Of a stretch of DNA of 64,000 bases, positions 36,830-48,407 are shown piece by piece. The DNA is from Tillus elongatus (taxonomy: Eukaryota > Arthropoda > Insecta > Coleoptera > Cleridae), in contig OZ023262.1 in assembly GCA_964006375.1 (NCBI GenBank), positions 199,788,778 through 199,852,777 on the forward strand. Reading direction: 5' to 3'. Under the pieces are notes generated by a model. It was not told the origin of the DNA. It saw nothing but the letters and a program-made list of their open reading frames with translations, and ran no database searches. A program made the translations under genes and the position numbers. Each line of letters opens with the position of its first letter. Positions within the stretch are counted from its first letter, which is position 1.

Positions 36830-37755
36830 GAGAGAGATATTCAGTAAGATATGTTCCAAATATTAAAACATGTATTGGCTGCTTTAAAAAAGCAAAAGTT
36901 GATACTGGTGCTGCCAGAACTCATCGTGCTGTTGAAAACAAAGAAGCTATATTGCAAATAGTAGAAAATAATCCGAAAATAAGCAGTGCAAGAATAAGTG
37001 CTGCTGTACCGAATGTTAACCGCGAGTCAGTAAGGCCAGTCCCCAAAGATCAATTTCTTCACCCATTTCATTCCCAAAAAATTCATTACCTATTAGAACA
37101 GGATTTTTTACTGCGTGTACAATATTGCGAGTAGTTGCAAAATCAAGGGCAAAATTTTCTGTCATTAACTTTGTGTACCGACGATGCTAGTTTTAATCGC
37201 TATATGGTGTTTTAAATATACACAACATGCATTATTGGAGTGATGCATGTATGTGTTTTTTATTAATGCGTTGGCACGTATAATCGACAATTATCTAATT
37301 GGTCCATTTAGATTGATTGAATTTTTTTTGGAAAATGAACTGAACACTTTATTAGAAGATGTCCCATGGATATTATTAGAAAAATGTACTACATGCCAGT
37401 TCACTTTTCTAAAAGGACAAGGGCATTTTTGCAAAGAAGATTTGGAAATAGGTGCATTGGTCGTGGTGGACGTATACCATGGCCAGCTCGAAGCCCCGAT
37501 TTCAATCCGCTCGATTTTTTTATTTTGGCGGCTTCATGAAAAATGAAGTGTATGTCGTAGAAATAAATAGCGAATGGCAATTATGGAATATAATTGTGGA
37601 GTGTGCTGATAGATTTCGTAATAATCCGAATATACTTAAAAAATGCCGTCAATCATTAACACGACGATTGGAAATGCGTGCTCAAGAACAAGGTCATCAG
37701 ATTGAACACCTTTTGCAACGCAAAGTATCTTACACTTTTTTAAATGTTGTTTAAT
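36830..37755 (+). pseudogene. T6: mariner-like transposase
   Basis: N-terminal DNA-binding half AARTHRAVENKEAILQIVEN, NPKISSARISAAVPNVNRES, DQFLHPFHSQKIHYLLEQDF, LCTDDASFNRYMV (first Asp of the catalytic core, usually TDEAxF), NYLIGPFRLIEFFLENEL, LLEDVPWILLEK; after shifts FILAASWKMKCM (third-Asp region lost) and the C-terminus NNPNILKKCRQSLTRRLEMR ending EHLLQ. Terminal repeats were not found with confidence. Confidence 0.87.
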
Positions 37756-38598
37756 GAAATATTTAATAAACGCATTTTCAATACATAAAAAATATATAGT
37801 AGGTATATTTTTTTAAATTATTTTTTGTTCCTCTATCGCATGGTGCTATACATTGTAGTTTGTTCTATGGCACTCTGTACAACTGTCGTTACAGGTAACT
37901 CTACCTCAGCCACTCTCATACACTTGTTGTGTCCAAACTTATATCCTTTTGGATACACATTACACAACTGACTTTCCCAGGAAAATAAGAACGTTCTCAG
38001 TAATAGTATAAACTAAACGGGACATTAGTAAATAACAGTCAAATACCTACAACATTGACGCTTTAATCACAGATTAAATAGGAAGACGAGATACTTCCTT
38101 GCAATGATAATAATATATAGACTAGCAATAATTCTATTATACGTGAGCGAAAACCGTATCACATCACAGGATAAAACACATATGCTGATTGACTGAATAC
38201 AGATATTTTCTATAATTATAAATAATTCCATGTGATTTTTGTTGCATAATGGTGAGACAGCTTTGTTATGCACAGCAACAAAAATATTACAACAAGTAGT
38301 TGAACAATATCCTGTGGAAATCTCTTTTAGGGAAATCTGGTTGTAGCAACGTATTATCATATTGTTGTTATGGCAGACAGTGACAATAACGTTCACAAAG
38401 AATATTATTTGTATGGCATAAAGTTATACAGTGTAGAAACCACCCACGCAGTATGAGTGATGAAAATCATTTCACATCTACAAGCTACATGAAATCAATC
38501 AATCAATTAAACAATCAAAATTTTATATCGAGTAAACTGTACGCACAAATTACACTATAGTTATGAGGTTGGTAAATGATTATTAAAATTTAAAAAGG
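37756..38598. other. Unassigned DNA
   Basis: No gene recognised; overlapping frames at 38067-38396 have no known domain. Confidence 0.4.
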
Positions 38599-38655
38599 TC
38601 TGGACGCATCAAAGGCGTTATGGTAATGCATTTTCATAAAAATGTTTTTAATAGG

Positions 38656-38730
<75 letters not shown>

Positions 38731-39305
38731 AAGAAAGCCTGCATCAAATTTGGTTACCAGTATAACCTATATAGGAGAAACAATGTACCATATTTCATCA
38801 AAATATTTATTGTTTGACAATATACACAAATCTTCCGAAAATAAACTTAAAATGTGCCCACAAAACTGGGTTCCTGGCCAACGAACCTTAGGTTAATAGT
38901 AAATTAAGCTATCGAAAGAAACATTTTATGATAAATCGCTCCCATAACGCACTTGCTGAGTCCAGAATTTATTTTCTTACAAACATGCATTATCTTTCGA
39001 TGGAAAATGCAAAAATTGCAATAATATAAGGCGTGTTCGATTAGGAAAAAAAAATGCATCAACAGCGACTTATGGGCCACCTGTGATTGTAAAAATAATT
39101 TTATAAGATGCAGCTCCAGACATCGTATAATTAACATATAAAATTTTTTCTCAAATCTTGTATAAGAATGGATATATTGAGATTGACCCTAGAAATGCGT
39201 CACTCTGTATATATGAAAACAGATAGAAACTGAAATAACCCGGATGTGGGTTCTATGGGGCCTAGTTCGCACTCATTTGAAGAAATATTTTCAAAATTCA
39301 AAAGT
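38599..39305 (+). mobile_element. R1 copy with (TA)n inside the 5' module
   Basis: 5' module 38599-38964 keeps both inverted ends, and unlike other copies has a (TA)n array (38658-38728) in the module itself. Body and 3' segment follow (GGATGTGGGTTCTATGGGG) but the usual array is reduced to GTATATATG and the terminal hairpin is missing. Confidence 0.8.
38658..38728. repeat. (TA)n microsatellite in R1 module
   Basis: About 70 bp of TA at a place where other R1 copies have GGTAAATATGTG-type sequence. Confidence 0.95.
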
Positions 39306-40319
39306 CACTACAATTGTATACAACTCTATGAGTAAAATTGTGATGGCCAAAAATAAATATGAATGTAAGAAGAAGAGCATACCTACATTTCTATTACAAA
39401 TGTGAGAAAACAAAATACTTATTTACATGTCACTTTGAAAGTAGATCTGACATTTGTCAAAATAATTTGTCAGTTGAATATGACATGTACTGTTATCATG
39501 GACTATTATGCACTATCGTATTACGCCTTATAAGAATCTTGTTTTTTTTTAGTACGAAAGCTTATTCTACTGTTTAAACATTTTTCGATCTCTTAACCTA
39601 AAATGGTTTTCGTCTCATTTAACGTTGTTACATTATAGCGTCACAGTGGGTTTTAGAATCTAGAAACTGTTCTATTTTGTGTGAATCTTTCGTTGCATAC
39701 CTAGAACAAGTTTTATTTTCCTTGAATTATAAATGACAATTTAAGTAAATTCCTATATTTTCTGTGCCCAATGTGTGGAACAGATACGAAACGGAAGAAG
39801 GAAATTTAATTTAAAGTTAAAATGACGAAGAGAACTTTATTCGAGGCACGAGCGTTGTTTCCATTTTTTTTAAATAAATAATAATAACATTTATAGGTAA
39901 ATTAGCAGCTTAGCGTATTGTTTGTTTTTTTAAACAAAAATCAGAAACATGCTTAGGGGAACCCCTTTATGCATTAAGCATCGGACAAATGCTGTGATCT
40001 CAACTCCATAATACAATTAAAAGACCTAAAGTAAATTTGAGGTTCTGTGAAAGGTAAATGTGCTACAACGGAGCTAGAAATGCAAACTGTAAAAAACTCA
40101 CCTTACAGATGTCCATAGAAAGGAGAAACTACTTACCAACACCGTTTCTCCATAGAAAACTTCCACTTGCCCAATTGAAAAAAAAAACGCTAAATAATAA
40201 GCGTAGTCTGATTCCTTAAATATAATTAAATAAATAACTGAAACTGCTACCAAAGCATCACATAAAGGTTGTAATTTAAATTAATTTTTTGCAAATAATT
40301 TAACTAAATAAAGAACAAT
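39306..40319. other. Unassigned 1 kb
   Basis: No gene recognised. A short R3 fragment (AGAAACATGCTTAGGGGAAC) lies near 39945-39995. Confidence 0.4.
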
Positions 40320-40980
<661 letters not shown>

Positions 40981-40982
40981 AG

Positions 40983-41205
40983 TCTGGACGCCGCAAGTGC
41001 GGTTGGTAGCGAATTTTCATAAATATGTTTTTAATCACAACTATGTATTTGGTTAACAGTCTAACTATTATATTTAAACAATGTTCCATATTAAAGCACA
41101 ATAGCTCTATTGTTTAAAAAAGTACAACTATTTTTCCAAAACTAACTTAAAACGTTTCCGAAAAAACTGGTCCGATTCTCCTGTCCAAAGAACCCCTTCA
41201 AGTAA
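40983..41205 (+). repeat. R1 5' module, truncated by PLE-2
   Basis: Starts TCTGGACGCCGCAAGTGCGG and breaks off after TTCCGAAAAAACTGG where PLE-2 coding sequence begins. Confidence 0.75.
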
Positions 41206-41214
41206 CTTACAAAC

Positions 41215-41943
41215 CTGATTCCGTTCAAGTCTTGCCACCACATTTCTCACAAGTTGGCTTCAATCGGATTCCTGATCGACAGACTGTTCAGAGTCCCACT
41301 GTCGGGGACGAATTTCATTAGCGAACTAAACCTCATAAAGCAACTCGCAGGCAACAACGAGTATCCAGTTAGTATCGTCGACAGGATGGTCAGTAAAAAG
41401 AGCCGTCAGCTCTTTGTGGAAATGAGCACCAGTTTACCTTTCGCCCAACCAGAAGGACTCTCTTATTTCCCCTTTACTTATTGTGGTCCTGTGTTCAACA
41501 CCATAGTTAAAGCCCTTAAGAGAAACAATGTGAAGTTTTCGTACAAATCCACAAACACAGTCAGTAATATGTTCATCCATACCAAGGACAATATTCCAGA
41601 CCCTAAGAAGTCAGGTCGTTTAACGTGTGGGGCCCCCGATTAAAATGTCATCTACATTGGGAGAACAGGAAGATCATTAAACATCAGGGTGTCAGAACAT
41701 CTCAGAAGTAGAAATCAGGTCGGTAAAGACACGTCAGTTTTTGGTTGTCTTTTAAGAAAGAGAGTGATCACTGCTTCAATAAGAATATTGATTTTACGTC
41801 CCTCAAGTTTTGGAGTTGAACACTTTGTCTTAGAAGAAATAGAGATTTTCAAACATATCAAATGCTCCAATAGTGAAGTCTTGAACCTATCCAACACCGA
41901 CATAACAAACTTTCCTTCACTGTACAATCATCTAGTGAACTAG
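41215..41943 (+). pseudogene. PLE-2: Penelope-like C-terminal third with GIY-YIG
   Basis: Plus strand: FSQVGFNRIPDRQTVQ-like start then LNLIKQLAGNNEYPVSIVDR, the thumb/linker after RT; LPFAQPEGLSYFPFTYCGP; the GIY-YIG nuclease is split by a stop at 41641 (SGRLTCGAPD, then VIYIGRTGRSLNIRVSEHLR), keeping YIG, the catalytic-type Arg and the EH pair but losing the first GxY. The C-terminus VEHFVLEEIEIFKHIK ends at TAG 41941. RT domain absent (5'-truncated). Not functional. Confidence 0.87.
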
Positions 41944-42720
41944 TGCTACCAAGAGTCTATGTATTTTCTATGGCCAGAGTTATGATGGATATGAAGATGG
42001 CTGTTCTGTGGCTTCCCTTCCCTTCCCTTCCCTTGTAATCTCTGACATATCTCCTATTCTGCATTTGTTTTTTAGTTCGCTGTTTTGCCGTCGAGGCAGC
42101 GCCACCTGCTCTCTTGAATTTTCACAAATGGGCGACTTTTGCTCCTGTCTTGTGACTAAATTGGTGTTTTATATTGATTGGATTACATTGTGAATCGATT
42201 TTCTGGCACATTCGGGTGCGATGTTATTGGACCTCTGGTACAATAGATGAAAACCTCAACTTGGCCAACCTTTGTATAGTTTTGACTTCAATTTTCAAGA
42301 ATTGAAAAGTAAGTACAGATGCTATTTTGTTTTCTTAGATAATTTTATAAATTTTTAAACGACTTAAGAGTTATCGTGGGGTTTCAGCTTGACTGTATGG
42401 CCTTCTGTTACGTTTTTGCTTTCTCAGTTTACTCCACTTGACTTTTGCACTTTGTCATTAACTTGATTTGCTTTAGTTTATTCTGATAATTTTAGCCTAC
42501 TTTGACTGCATGTTTTTGACTGTAATGTAGCTTTTAACTTGTTTAGTTGTAGCCTGTAGTTTTTACTGTAACATTATTGGCTAACTTTTAACTTTTTTAC
42601 TGTTTGACTGTAGATTTTTAACCTTGATGATTTCTGTAGTGTTTCTCTTAAGATCGTTGTGCTTCAACCGGTACAATTGCCTACCAGAAAACAAAGTTTT
42701 CTGAAAGACTTTTTTATTGT
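41944..42720 (+). mobile_element. PLE-2 3' untranslated region
   Basis: Non-coding, T-rich, with repeated TTTTGACTGTA-like words at 42400-42620. Leads into the terminal hairpin. Confidence 0.6.
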
Positions 42721-42782
42721 ATTTTAGATTTGCCCCTGAGGTTGGCTACTAGTTAGCCGAAACGCGTAGGGATTAATAAAAT
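42721..42782 (+). ncRNA. Hammerhead-like ribozyme at PLE-2 end (one core change)
   Basis: Possible outer stem I ATTTTA/TAAAAT, inner stem I CCC (42733-42735) with GGG (42769-42771), core CTGAGGT (A9 changed to T), one extra T, stem II GGCTA/TAGCC with loop CTAGT, CGAAA, palindrome ACGCGT (42762-42767) and A as the cleavage base. The fold is nearly complete; A9 is the only altered conserved core base. Confidence 0.65.
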
Positions 42783-42934
42783 GTACTGTCTGGATCACAA
42801 GCCTTTCATTGAGTATTTGATTATGTCTATCGCAGACTGTGTAACGTTTGGGAATGAAAACTCAACAGTATAAATATTATATTAATAGTGCTACAAATTG
42901 AATCATAAGTTCCACATAATTGTGATAATCGACT

Positions 42935-43400
42935 TTCCTCAGAAAGAGATTCTTATGAAATGAATTTGGGGTCTATGACTAACCATAAAGAAAATATTCG
43001 TATTCCTGTACTCATAAACTTTTGTAACGTTATGTTACTCGAGTTTTAACGAAAAAAAAATGTCAATTTTCATCAAACCACCCCTCATTTATCCCCTACC
43101 CTCTGAAGCGATCTTACCCAAAAACAATTTGAAGCGTTTTTTTTTTGTTGGGTGCTAACCGGGTAACAAATTTGAAGATGATATCTCAATTCGTTCGAAA
43201 GTTATTGCGCCTACTAACAGACAGACGTACAGGCCGACAGACCGACCGATTGACAGACCGGCAAACAAAAAGATTTTCGTTCCAGAATCAAATTTTCTAT
43301 ATGTTTTGAGACTTTTTACAGTGTTTTTCGAATTTCTGTCACCGATATTCCACCCTCACACTTTCAACCCCTAATTTAATTTCAGCACAGAATTCTAGAT
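42935..43400 (+). repeat. R4 repeat, copy 1
   Basis: Contains ACCACCCCTCATTTATCCCC, AAGTTATTGCGCC, a GACAGACC-rich tract (43215-43265) and CTATATGTTTTGAGAC. Two further copies lie head to tail at 51965-52745 on the minus strand. Non-coding. Confidence 0.8.
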
Positions 43401-44109
43401 TGTTTTTGTTTGGCTACATTTAATTCCATCTATAGTTATAGCACATCGGAGGATATCTTCACAAGTAATTTAGGAAATAATTCTCACAATTCAAACTAAA
43501 TTAATTATTTTCGGATACAGTTTTTTAAACCTTTTGTTATTTACCGTGATTTTTAACATTTTGATAAAAATTATAAGGTTCATATTTAGAAAAAATAAAA
43601 CTACTACAATTGCTAAAATATTGTGTCACAACTTGCCAACATAAAAATGATCTGGTCATCTTTGAACATGACGACATTTATGGGTGCTCATCTAAATTAA
43701 TTGTAATATAATCTTTAGATAATAACATCCGTTTTATTTACAGCTATACGTACTGTTTAAGAAAAATATTTATGTATGAAGTTTATTAATATTTATAAAG
43801 TACAATTTTAAGCACCTTGAGTAAAACTGGGGTACATAAATAATTTTATATATAAAATTATAATTAAAAAAATAAATTTTAAAGAGTAATGTGCAAAGAT
43901 TAGGTAATATGAAAATTTTATTTAAGAAAGGTGTAACTTTTAATTTATATCCACTCCTAAATAAGAGTAATTTAATGCTACTGATTCTAGTTTGCAGCAA
44001 GCATGAAATAATGTTTTAAAATGTATAACTGTATAAATTGTAAATATAATTAGTAACGAATTACTTCGGATGATGGATAGTGTTTTCATTTATTTTTATA
44101 CTAGTAGTT
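43401..44109. other. Unassigned AT-rich DNA
   Basis: No gene recognised. Confidence 0.4.
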
Positions 44110-44813
44110 TAGAAAGTACTATTTTTACTCTCAGTAATAACGGTCCAATAAGTACACTTGGAGAACCCAAATCACCACAACACATATTTCAGAGACCTTA
44201 CGATCGTTTCGTTGACAATGTCAACATCTTCAGGGGAAGAAAAATTCTGAATCCGAATTTTAACCCTCTGTTTAAGAGATCCATCTCATTTTTGTTAAAC
44301 GACTGCGAAGAAAGATTTTCTACAAGGTCAATTTTCCGAGGGACTGATTTTTCAATTTTAATATGATCCTTTACAAGTTTTTTTTCGTTTTTTATTCTGA
44401 ATATTGATTTTCTTAATTAACTTAGCGTTTATGACTACAAACATGTACCTCTGAAAATTGCACCAATCATTATACTCTACGTTATCTAAATTAAGTGTTA
44501 ACTTTTTAAACAAACTATAAGCTTGTATTTCTAAACTACTACGTTTCGTGTAAAGATATTGCCTTTTTAAATCTAAACATTTTTGCTTAGCACACTTTAA
44601 AACTTTTTGACCAACTTTTGTGTTAACAGAAATTATAACATTGAAATTAATGAAATTAGGAAAAACTCACTTCTGTTTGCATGATTTTAAAAAAGCAATA
44701 TCAGCACCTAAAAATATATTCTTAGTACTTAGCTTTTTATATAGATTCAGTTCCGTTGACCTGGGAGTCATAATTCACTATGTGAAAACTGGAACCTGTG
44801 ATGAGCACTAATA
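44110..44813 (-). mobile_element. PLE-derived module, copy A
   Basis: Diverged tandem copy of 44814-45290: terminal GTACACTTGGAGAACCC block (44155), hammerhead-like hairpin (44198-44235), then on the minus strand a decayed PLE N-terminal frame (44240-44635). The start region is replaced after 44640 by unrelated sequence. Confidence 0.75.
44198..44235 (-). ncRNA. Hammerhead-like hairpin, module A
   Basis: Minus strand: CTGAAGA (all core bases present), extra T, stem II GTTGAC/GTCAAC with loop ATT, GAAA after C, 8 nt palindrome ACGATCGT, then A. No convincing stem I. Confidence 0.65.
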
Positions 44814-44859
44814 AGTACACTTGGAGAACCCAAAACATCACAACACATATTTCAGAGAC

Positions 44860-44897
44860 CTTACGATCGTTTCGTTGACAATGTCAACATCTTCAAA
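44860..44897 (-). ncRNA. Hammerhead-like hairpin, module B 3' side
   Basis: Minus strand: TTGAAGA (C3 changed to T), extra T, stem II GTTGAC/GTCAAC, CGAAA, palindrome ACGATCGT. Directly follows the truncated PLE frame. Confidence 0.6.
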
Positions 44898-45321
44898 GGA
44901 AGAAAAATTCTGTATCCGAATTTTAACCCTCTGTTTAGGAGATCCATCTCATTTTTGTTAAACGACTGCAAAGAAAGATTTTCTACAAGGTCAATTTTCC
45001 GAGGGACTGATTTTTCAATTTTAATCTGATCCTTTACAAGTTTTTTTAGTTTTTTATTCTGAATATTGATTTTCTTAATTAATTTAGCGTTTATGACTAC
45101 AAACATGTTCCTCTGAAAATTGCACCAATCATCATACTCTACGTTGGCTTATTAAGTGTTAACTTTTTAAACAAACTATAAGCTTGTTTTTCTAAATTAC
45201 TACGTTTTTTGTAAAGATATTGCCTTTCTAAATCTAAACATTTTTGCTTAGCACACTTTAAAACTTTTTGATCAACTTTTGTGTTAATAGAAGAATTTTC
45301 TGAAGATGTTGACATTGTCAA
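44865..45321 (-). pseudogene. PLE ORF, N-terminal domain (about 145 codons)
   Basis: Starts MSTSSENSSINTKVDQ at 45321, where the ATG itself lies in the antisense of the hammerhead stem. Continues VLKCAKQKCLDLERQYLYKK, LEKQAYSLFKKL, a shift near 45130, then INAKLIKKINIQNKKLKKL, VENLSLQSFNKNEMDLLNRG and LKFGYRIFLP. The motif L(S)xxxxxxELxLLxxGLKF is the conserved N-terminal signature of PLE proteins. After FLP the frame runs into the second hammerhead (KMLTLSTKRS is not PLE protein). Confidence 0.75.
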
Positions 45322-45340
45322 CGAAACGATCGTAAGGTCT
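45300..45340 (+). ncRNA. Hammerhead-like hairpin, module B 5' side (opposite strand)
   Basis: Plus strand: CTGAAGA at 45300-45306, extra T, stem II 45308-45322, GAAA 45323-45326, palindrome ACGATCGT 45326-45333. On the strand opposite to the ORF; its antisense provides the ORF start codon. Confidence 0.65.
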
Positions 45341-45430
45341 CTGAAATATGTGTTGTGGTGATTTGGTTTCTCCAAGTGTATTTATTAGTGCTCATCACAG
45401 GTTACAGTATTCACATAGTGAATAACGGTC

Positions 45431-45814
45431 CATTATTTTGAGAGACAAGCAAACAATATTGGATTTATTTTGAACAAAATGGACATCACATATAAAACGC
45501 ACACACACACACACACATTCACACACTGCATTATAACATTTGCTTCTGTACTTATAAACTCATTATTATTAAAGTTATTTCATTAATTGTTGTTCCTCTT
45601 ATTTGTTAAAACCGTCTCATGCTAATACAGACGTAAAGACTTTTTTCTGGCTTCATAATTGCTTGTTTTCTCCTGCCTGATAATGTTGTAAAACGGTGAC
45701 ACCGATTACATCTGTCAACATCCAACATCTGTACCTATTTTGTATTAAAGTTAGGTCGGAAGTTACTTAGTCTTCTTCATAGAATTTAGTTTTGTAAGTC
45801 TCTTGTCCGTTTTT
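45431..45814. other. Unassigned DNA with an (AC)n tract
   Basis: A CACACA run lies at about 45500-45518. No gene recognised. Confidence 0.4.
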
Positions 45815-45943
45815 GCTGAATTATTTTTTTAAAACATCACTAATGAGGAGATCCCAACTTTAAAATTTTAAAAAAAATTCTTGAAATGAGCGCGAACTAG
45901 GCCTCCTAGAGCCTATATCCAGGGTCAGTTTTAATGTTTATAT

Positions 45944-46024
<81 letters not shown>
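45815..46024 (-). mobile_element. R1 3' portion with (TA)n
   Basis: Terminal hairpin region, GAGCGCGAACTAGGC, GGTCAGTTTTAATG and (TA)n at 45948-46024; the body is missing because a PLE-type hairpin begins after the array. Confidence 0.8.
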
Positions 46025-46031
<7 letters not shown>

Positions 46032-46051
46032 TTATATATTTTTTTAAAAAA

Positions 46052-46257
46052 AATTGTGGGAAAGCCGTCAGTTGCAAAATAAAACTCTTTATTAAAAGCC
46101 GAGCTTTCGGAAAAGTTTATTCCATTCTCAAGGATCTAACGTGACTTTTACTATAACTAATTATGAAAATACAAACATGAAAAAAACCGTTTTTTAAATT
46201 TGACTGACGGCTTTTAATAAAGAGTTTTATTTTGCAACTGACGGCTTTCCCACAATT
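46052..46257. repeat. Perfect 50 bp inverted repeat
   Basis: Arms 46052-46101 and 46208-46257 are identical in reverse over 50 bp, loop of 106 bp, with a (TA)n array on each side. The loop carries a hammerhead-like motif on the minus strand. Perfect pairing suggests a recent event. Confidence 0.97.
46101..46133 (-). ncRNA. Hammerhead-like hairpin in the loop
   Basis: Minus strand: CTTGAGAA, T, short stem II GGAA/TTCC with loop TAAACTT, CGAAA, palindrome AGCT, C. The core is degenerate (an inserted base and G8 to A). Same order as the other hairpins. Confidence 0.45.
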
Positions 46258-46301
46258 GTTTAAGAAAATAACACTATTACCGTCACGAAAACTTAATACT
46301 A

Positions 46302-46470
<169 letters not shown>

Positions 46471-46474
46471 ACCG

Positions 46475-47870
46475 GTGAGTCCAGTAGTTAGCTATGTTAA
46501 TAGACCTAATCATAAGATAGCGAACAAACTGGTTTCACTCATTAGAGAATACAATTACTTTCCAAAATATTCAGTTAAGAATTCTTATGAACTTACTCAC
46601 AAATTAAATAACTTAATTATTCCCACAAATAGTAAATTAGTCTCGTTTGATGTTTGTAGCATGTATTCTAAGGTACCCCCTAGGGAATGTTTACCTCTAT
46701 TAGAAAACGTTTTAATAGAAAAGAACGTAAATGTCATAAAAAGACAGGAAATAATGAATCTTTTTAACGAATGTATAAAACAAAACTATTTTAAATTTAA
46801 TAATAAAATTTATTTGCAAAATGAAGGTCTACCTATGGGTAGTCCGTTGTCCCGTTTATTAGCCAACACATTTATGGAAAACTTAGAAAACCAAATTTTA
46901 ACATCAGAACCTATGCATAATATTGTCTTTTGATACGTATAGCATGTTTTCAAGGTAGTCATACAGAATTAAATGAATTATTGAATTTTATTAATAACTT
47001 TCACACAAATATTAGGTTTAATTTAGAAGAAGAAGCTAACAGTTGTATACATTTTTAGGCTTAACAATTAGAAAGTTAGAAAATAATTCATTTGACTTTT
47101 CAATATATAGGAAACCAACTTACACTGACACAACCATACCATACGATTCATGTCACCCTTTTTCACACAAGCTGTCAGCCTACCATTCTCTGATACATCG
47201 TGCATTTTCAATACCTATGTCACAAAACAATTTTGAAAAAGAAATTTCAATTATTAAGCAAACAGCATTTAATAATGGCTACTCTGTTAAAATAATAGAC
47301 AAAATGATAGAGAGAAAAGAATACAAATTAGCGATTAATTTAATTTATCCAAATATTAGACACAAAGAAGACAACAGATACGTTTCGATAACTTATTTTG
47401 GAACCATTTCAGAAAACATTTCAAAAATTTTAAATACCTGTACAAATACAAAGGTAGCCTTTAAATCTTACAACACGACACGTGATTTGCTATTTAATGC
47501 GAAAGAAAAATCTTGTGTCCTGACAAAAGCTGGAGTTTATAAATTAGCTTGTACACATTGTAACGCAATCTACATAGGTCAAACTTCTAGAAATTTTAAC
47601 ACCCGATACAAAGAACATATTTCTGCATTTAGAAGTAACCATACTGACAAATCTACATTTGCAAAACATATTATTGATACCGAACATAGATCTACAGTAA
47701 ATAACCGCATACAATCACTACATTTTTATAATGACAAACGTAAACTAGACTTTTTGAAGCTTTAGAAGTCAAAAAGCACACACACGACAATAACTACCTT
47801 GTTTTAAACGAGCAAACTGATTTAATGTATTCCCCTTTCTTGGATATTCTTCTTTCTAATTAAATTAAAT
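46475..47870 (+). pseudogene. PLE-3: Penelope-like RT and GIY-YIG nuclease
   Basis: Most complete PLE here. First part (46475-46933): [39 protein letters not shown] (first palm Asp in FDV), GLPMGSPLSRLLANTFMENL. The catalytic YVDD is destroyed: TGA at 46931 and TAG in place of the first Asp codon. After one or two shifts FINNFHTNIRFNLEEEANSC, then 47043-47765: FLGLTIRKLENNSFDFSIYR, KPTYTDTTIPYDSCHPF, EKEISIIKQTAFNNGYSVK, and an intact-looking nuclease: GVYKLACTHCNAIYIGQTSR, NFNTRYKEHISAF, FAKHIIDTEHR. The N-terminal ~150 residues are missing at the (TA)n junction. Confidence 0.93.
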
Positions 47871-48205
47871 AAGTCAAAGGAAATAAATTTAACTATTCTT
47901 TCAAAAAAGTTGTAATAAGATAATGAGTTGATGTATGTGGATATTTTCGTTGTATAGAGACTGCTTTTATACTGTTATTGTTTAGTTATTTTATTGTTGT
48001 AACTCTAATTATAGTTATTATAGGCTAGTTCTATTTTTCTGTTAAATATTGACATACATCACATAGACATTTTGAAAGCCTCATCTGTCATCTGTGTTTC
48101 ATTTTATTTTCAATTTGAAAAACTTTTTTGATCAAAACATCATATCATAACATAGCTACAGATATTTATTTTTAGTTGTCATGATTTCGTACTAATTCAA
48201 TTTTA
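47871..48205 (+). mobile_element. PLE-3 3' untranslated region
   Basis: T-rich non-coding tail leading to the terminal hairpin. Confidence 0.6.
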
Positions 48206-48207
48206 AT

Positions 48208-48248
48208 CTGTCTGAGAATGCTGTCAAGCAGCGAAACTATAGTCACAG
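48208..48248 (+). ncRNA. Hammerhead-like ribozyme at PLE-3 end
   Basis: Stem I CTGT (48208-48211) with ACAG (48245-48248); core CTGAGAA (G8 changed to A); extra T; stem II GCTG/CAGC with loop TCAAG; CGAAA (48232-48236); 8 nt palindrome ACTATAGT (48236-48243); cleavage base C48244. Nearly complete fold; sequence unrelated to the other hairpins. Confidence 0.68.
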
Positions 48249-48407
48249 AAACGTTTAAGAACATCTTAGAACTTCCAGAATTCGTAAGGGCCACTTGCTC
48301 CAGTTATCTTACGCGCTGACTACGTCCTTCACCTACAAAAACGAAAACCAACAGTGAAGCCAGAGAAGTAGTCTCCCAGTCTGTATGTAGTAATAAATTA
48401 TATACCG

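Larger units (their letters stand above)
44814..45430 (-). mobile_element. PLE N-terminal fragment bracketed by inverted termini, copy B
   Basis: From 45430 leftwards: terminal block, antisense hammerhead, PLE ORF start, N-terminal domain, sense hammerhead (44860-44897), terminal block at 44815. The two terminal blocks are inverted copies of about 90 bp, giving a short element with the RT and nuclease deleted. Confidence 0.78.

Noticed and set aside
38067..38396. 109-codon minus-strand frame
   Set aside because: Low-complexity hydrophobic composition typical of AT-rich non-coding DNA; no motif.
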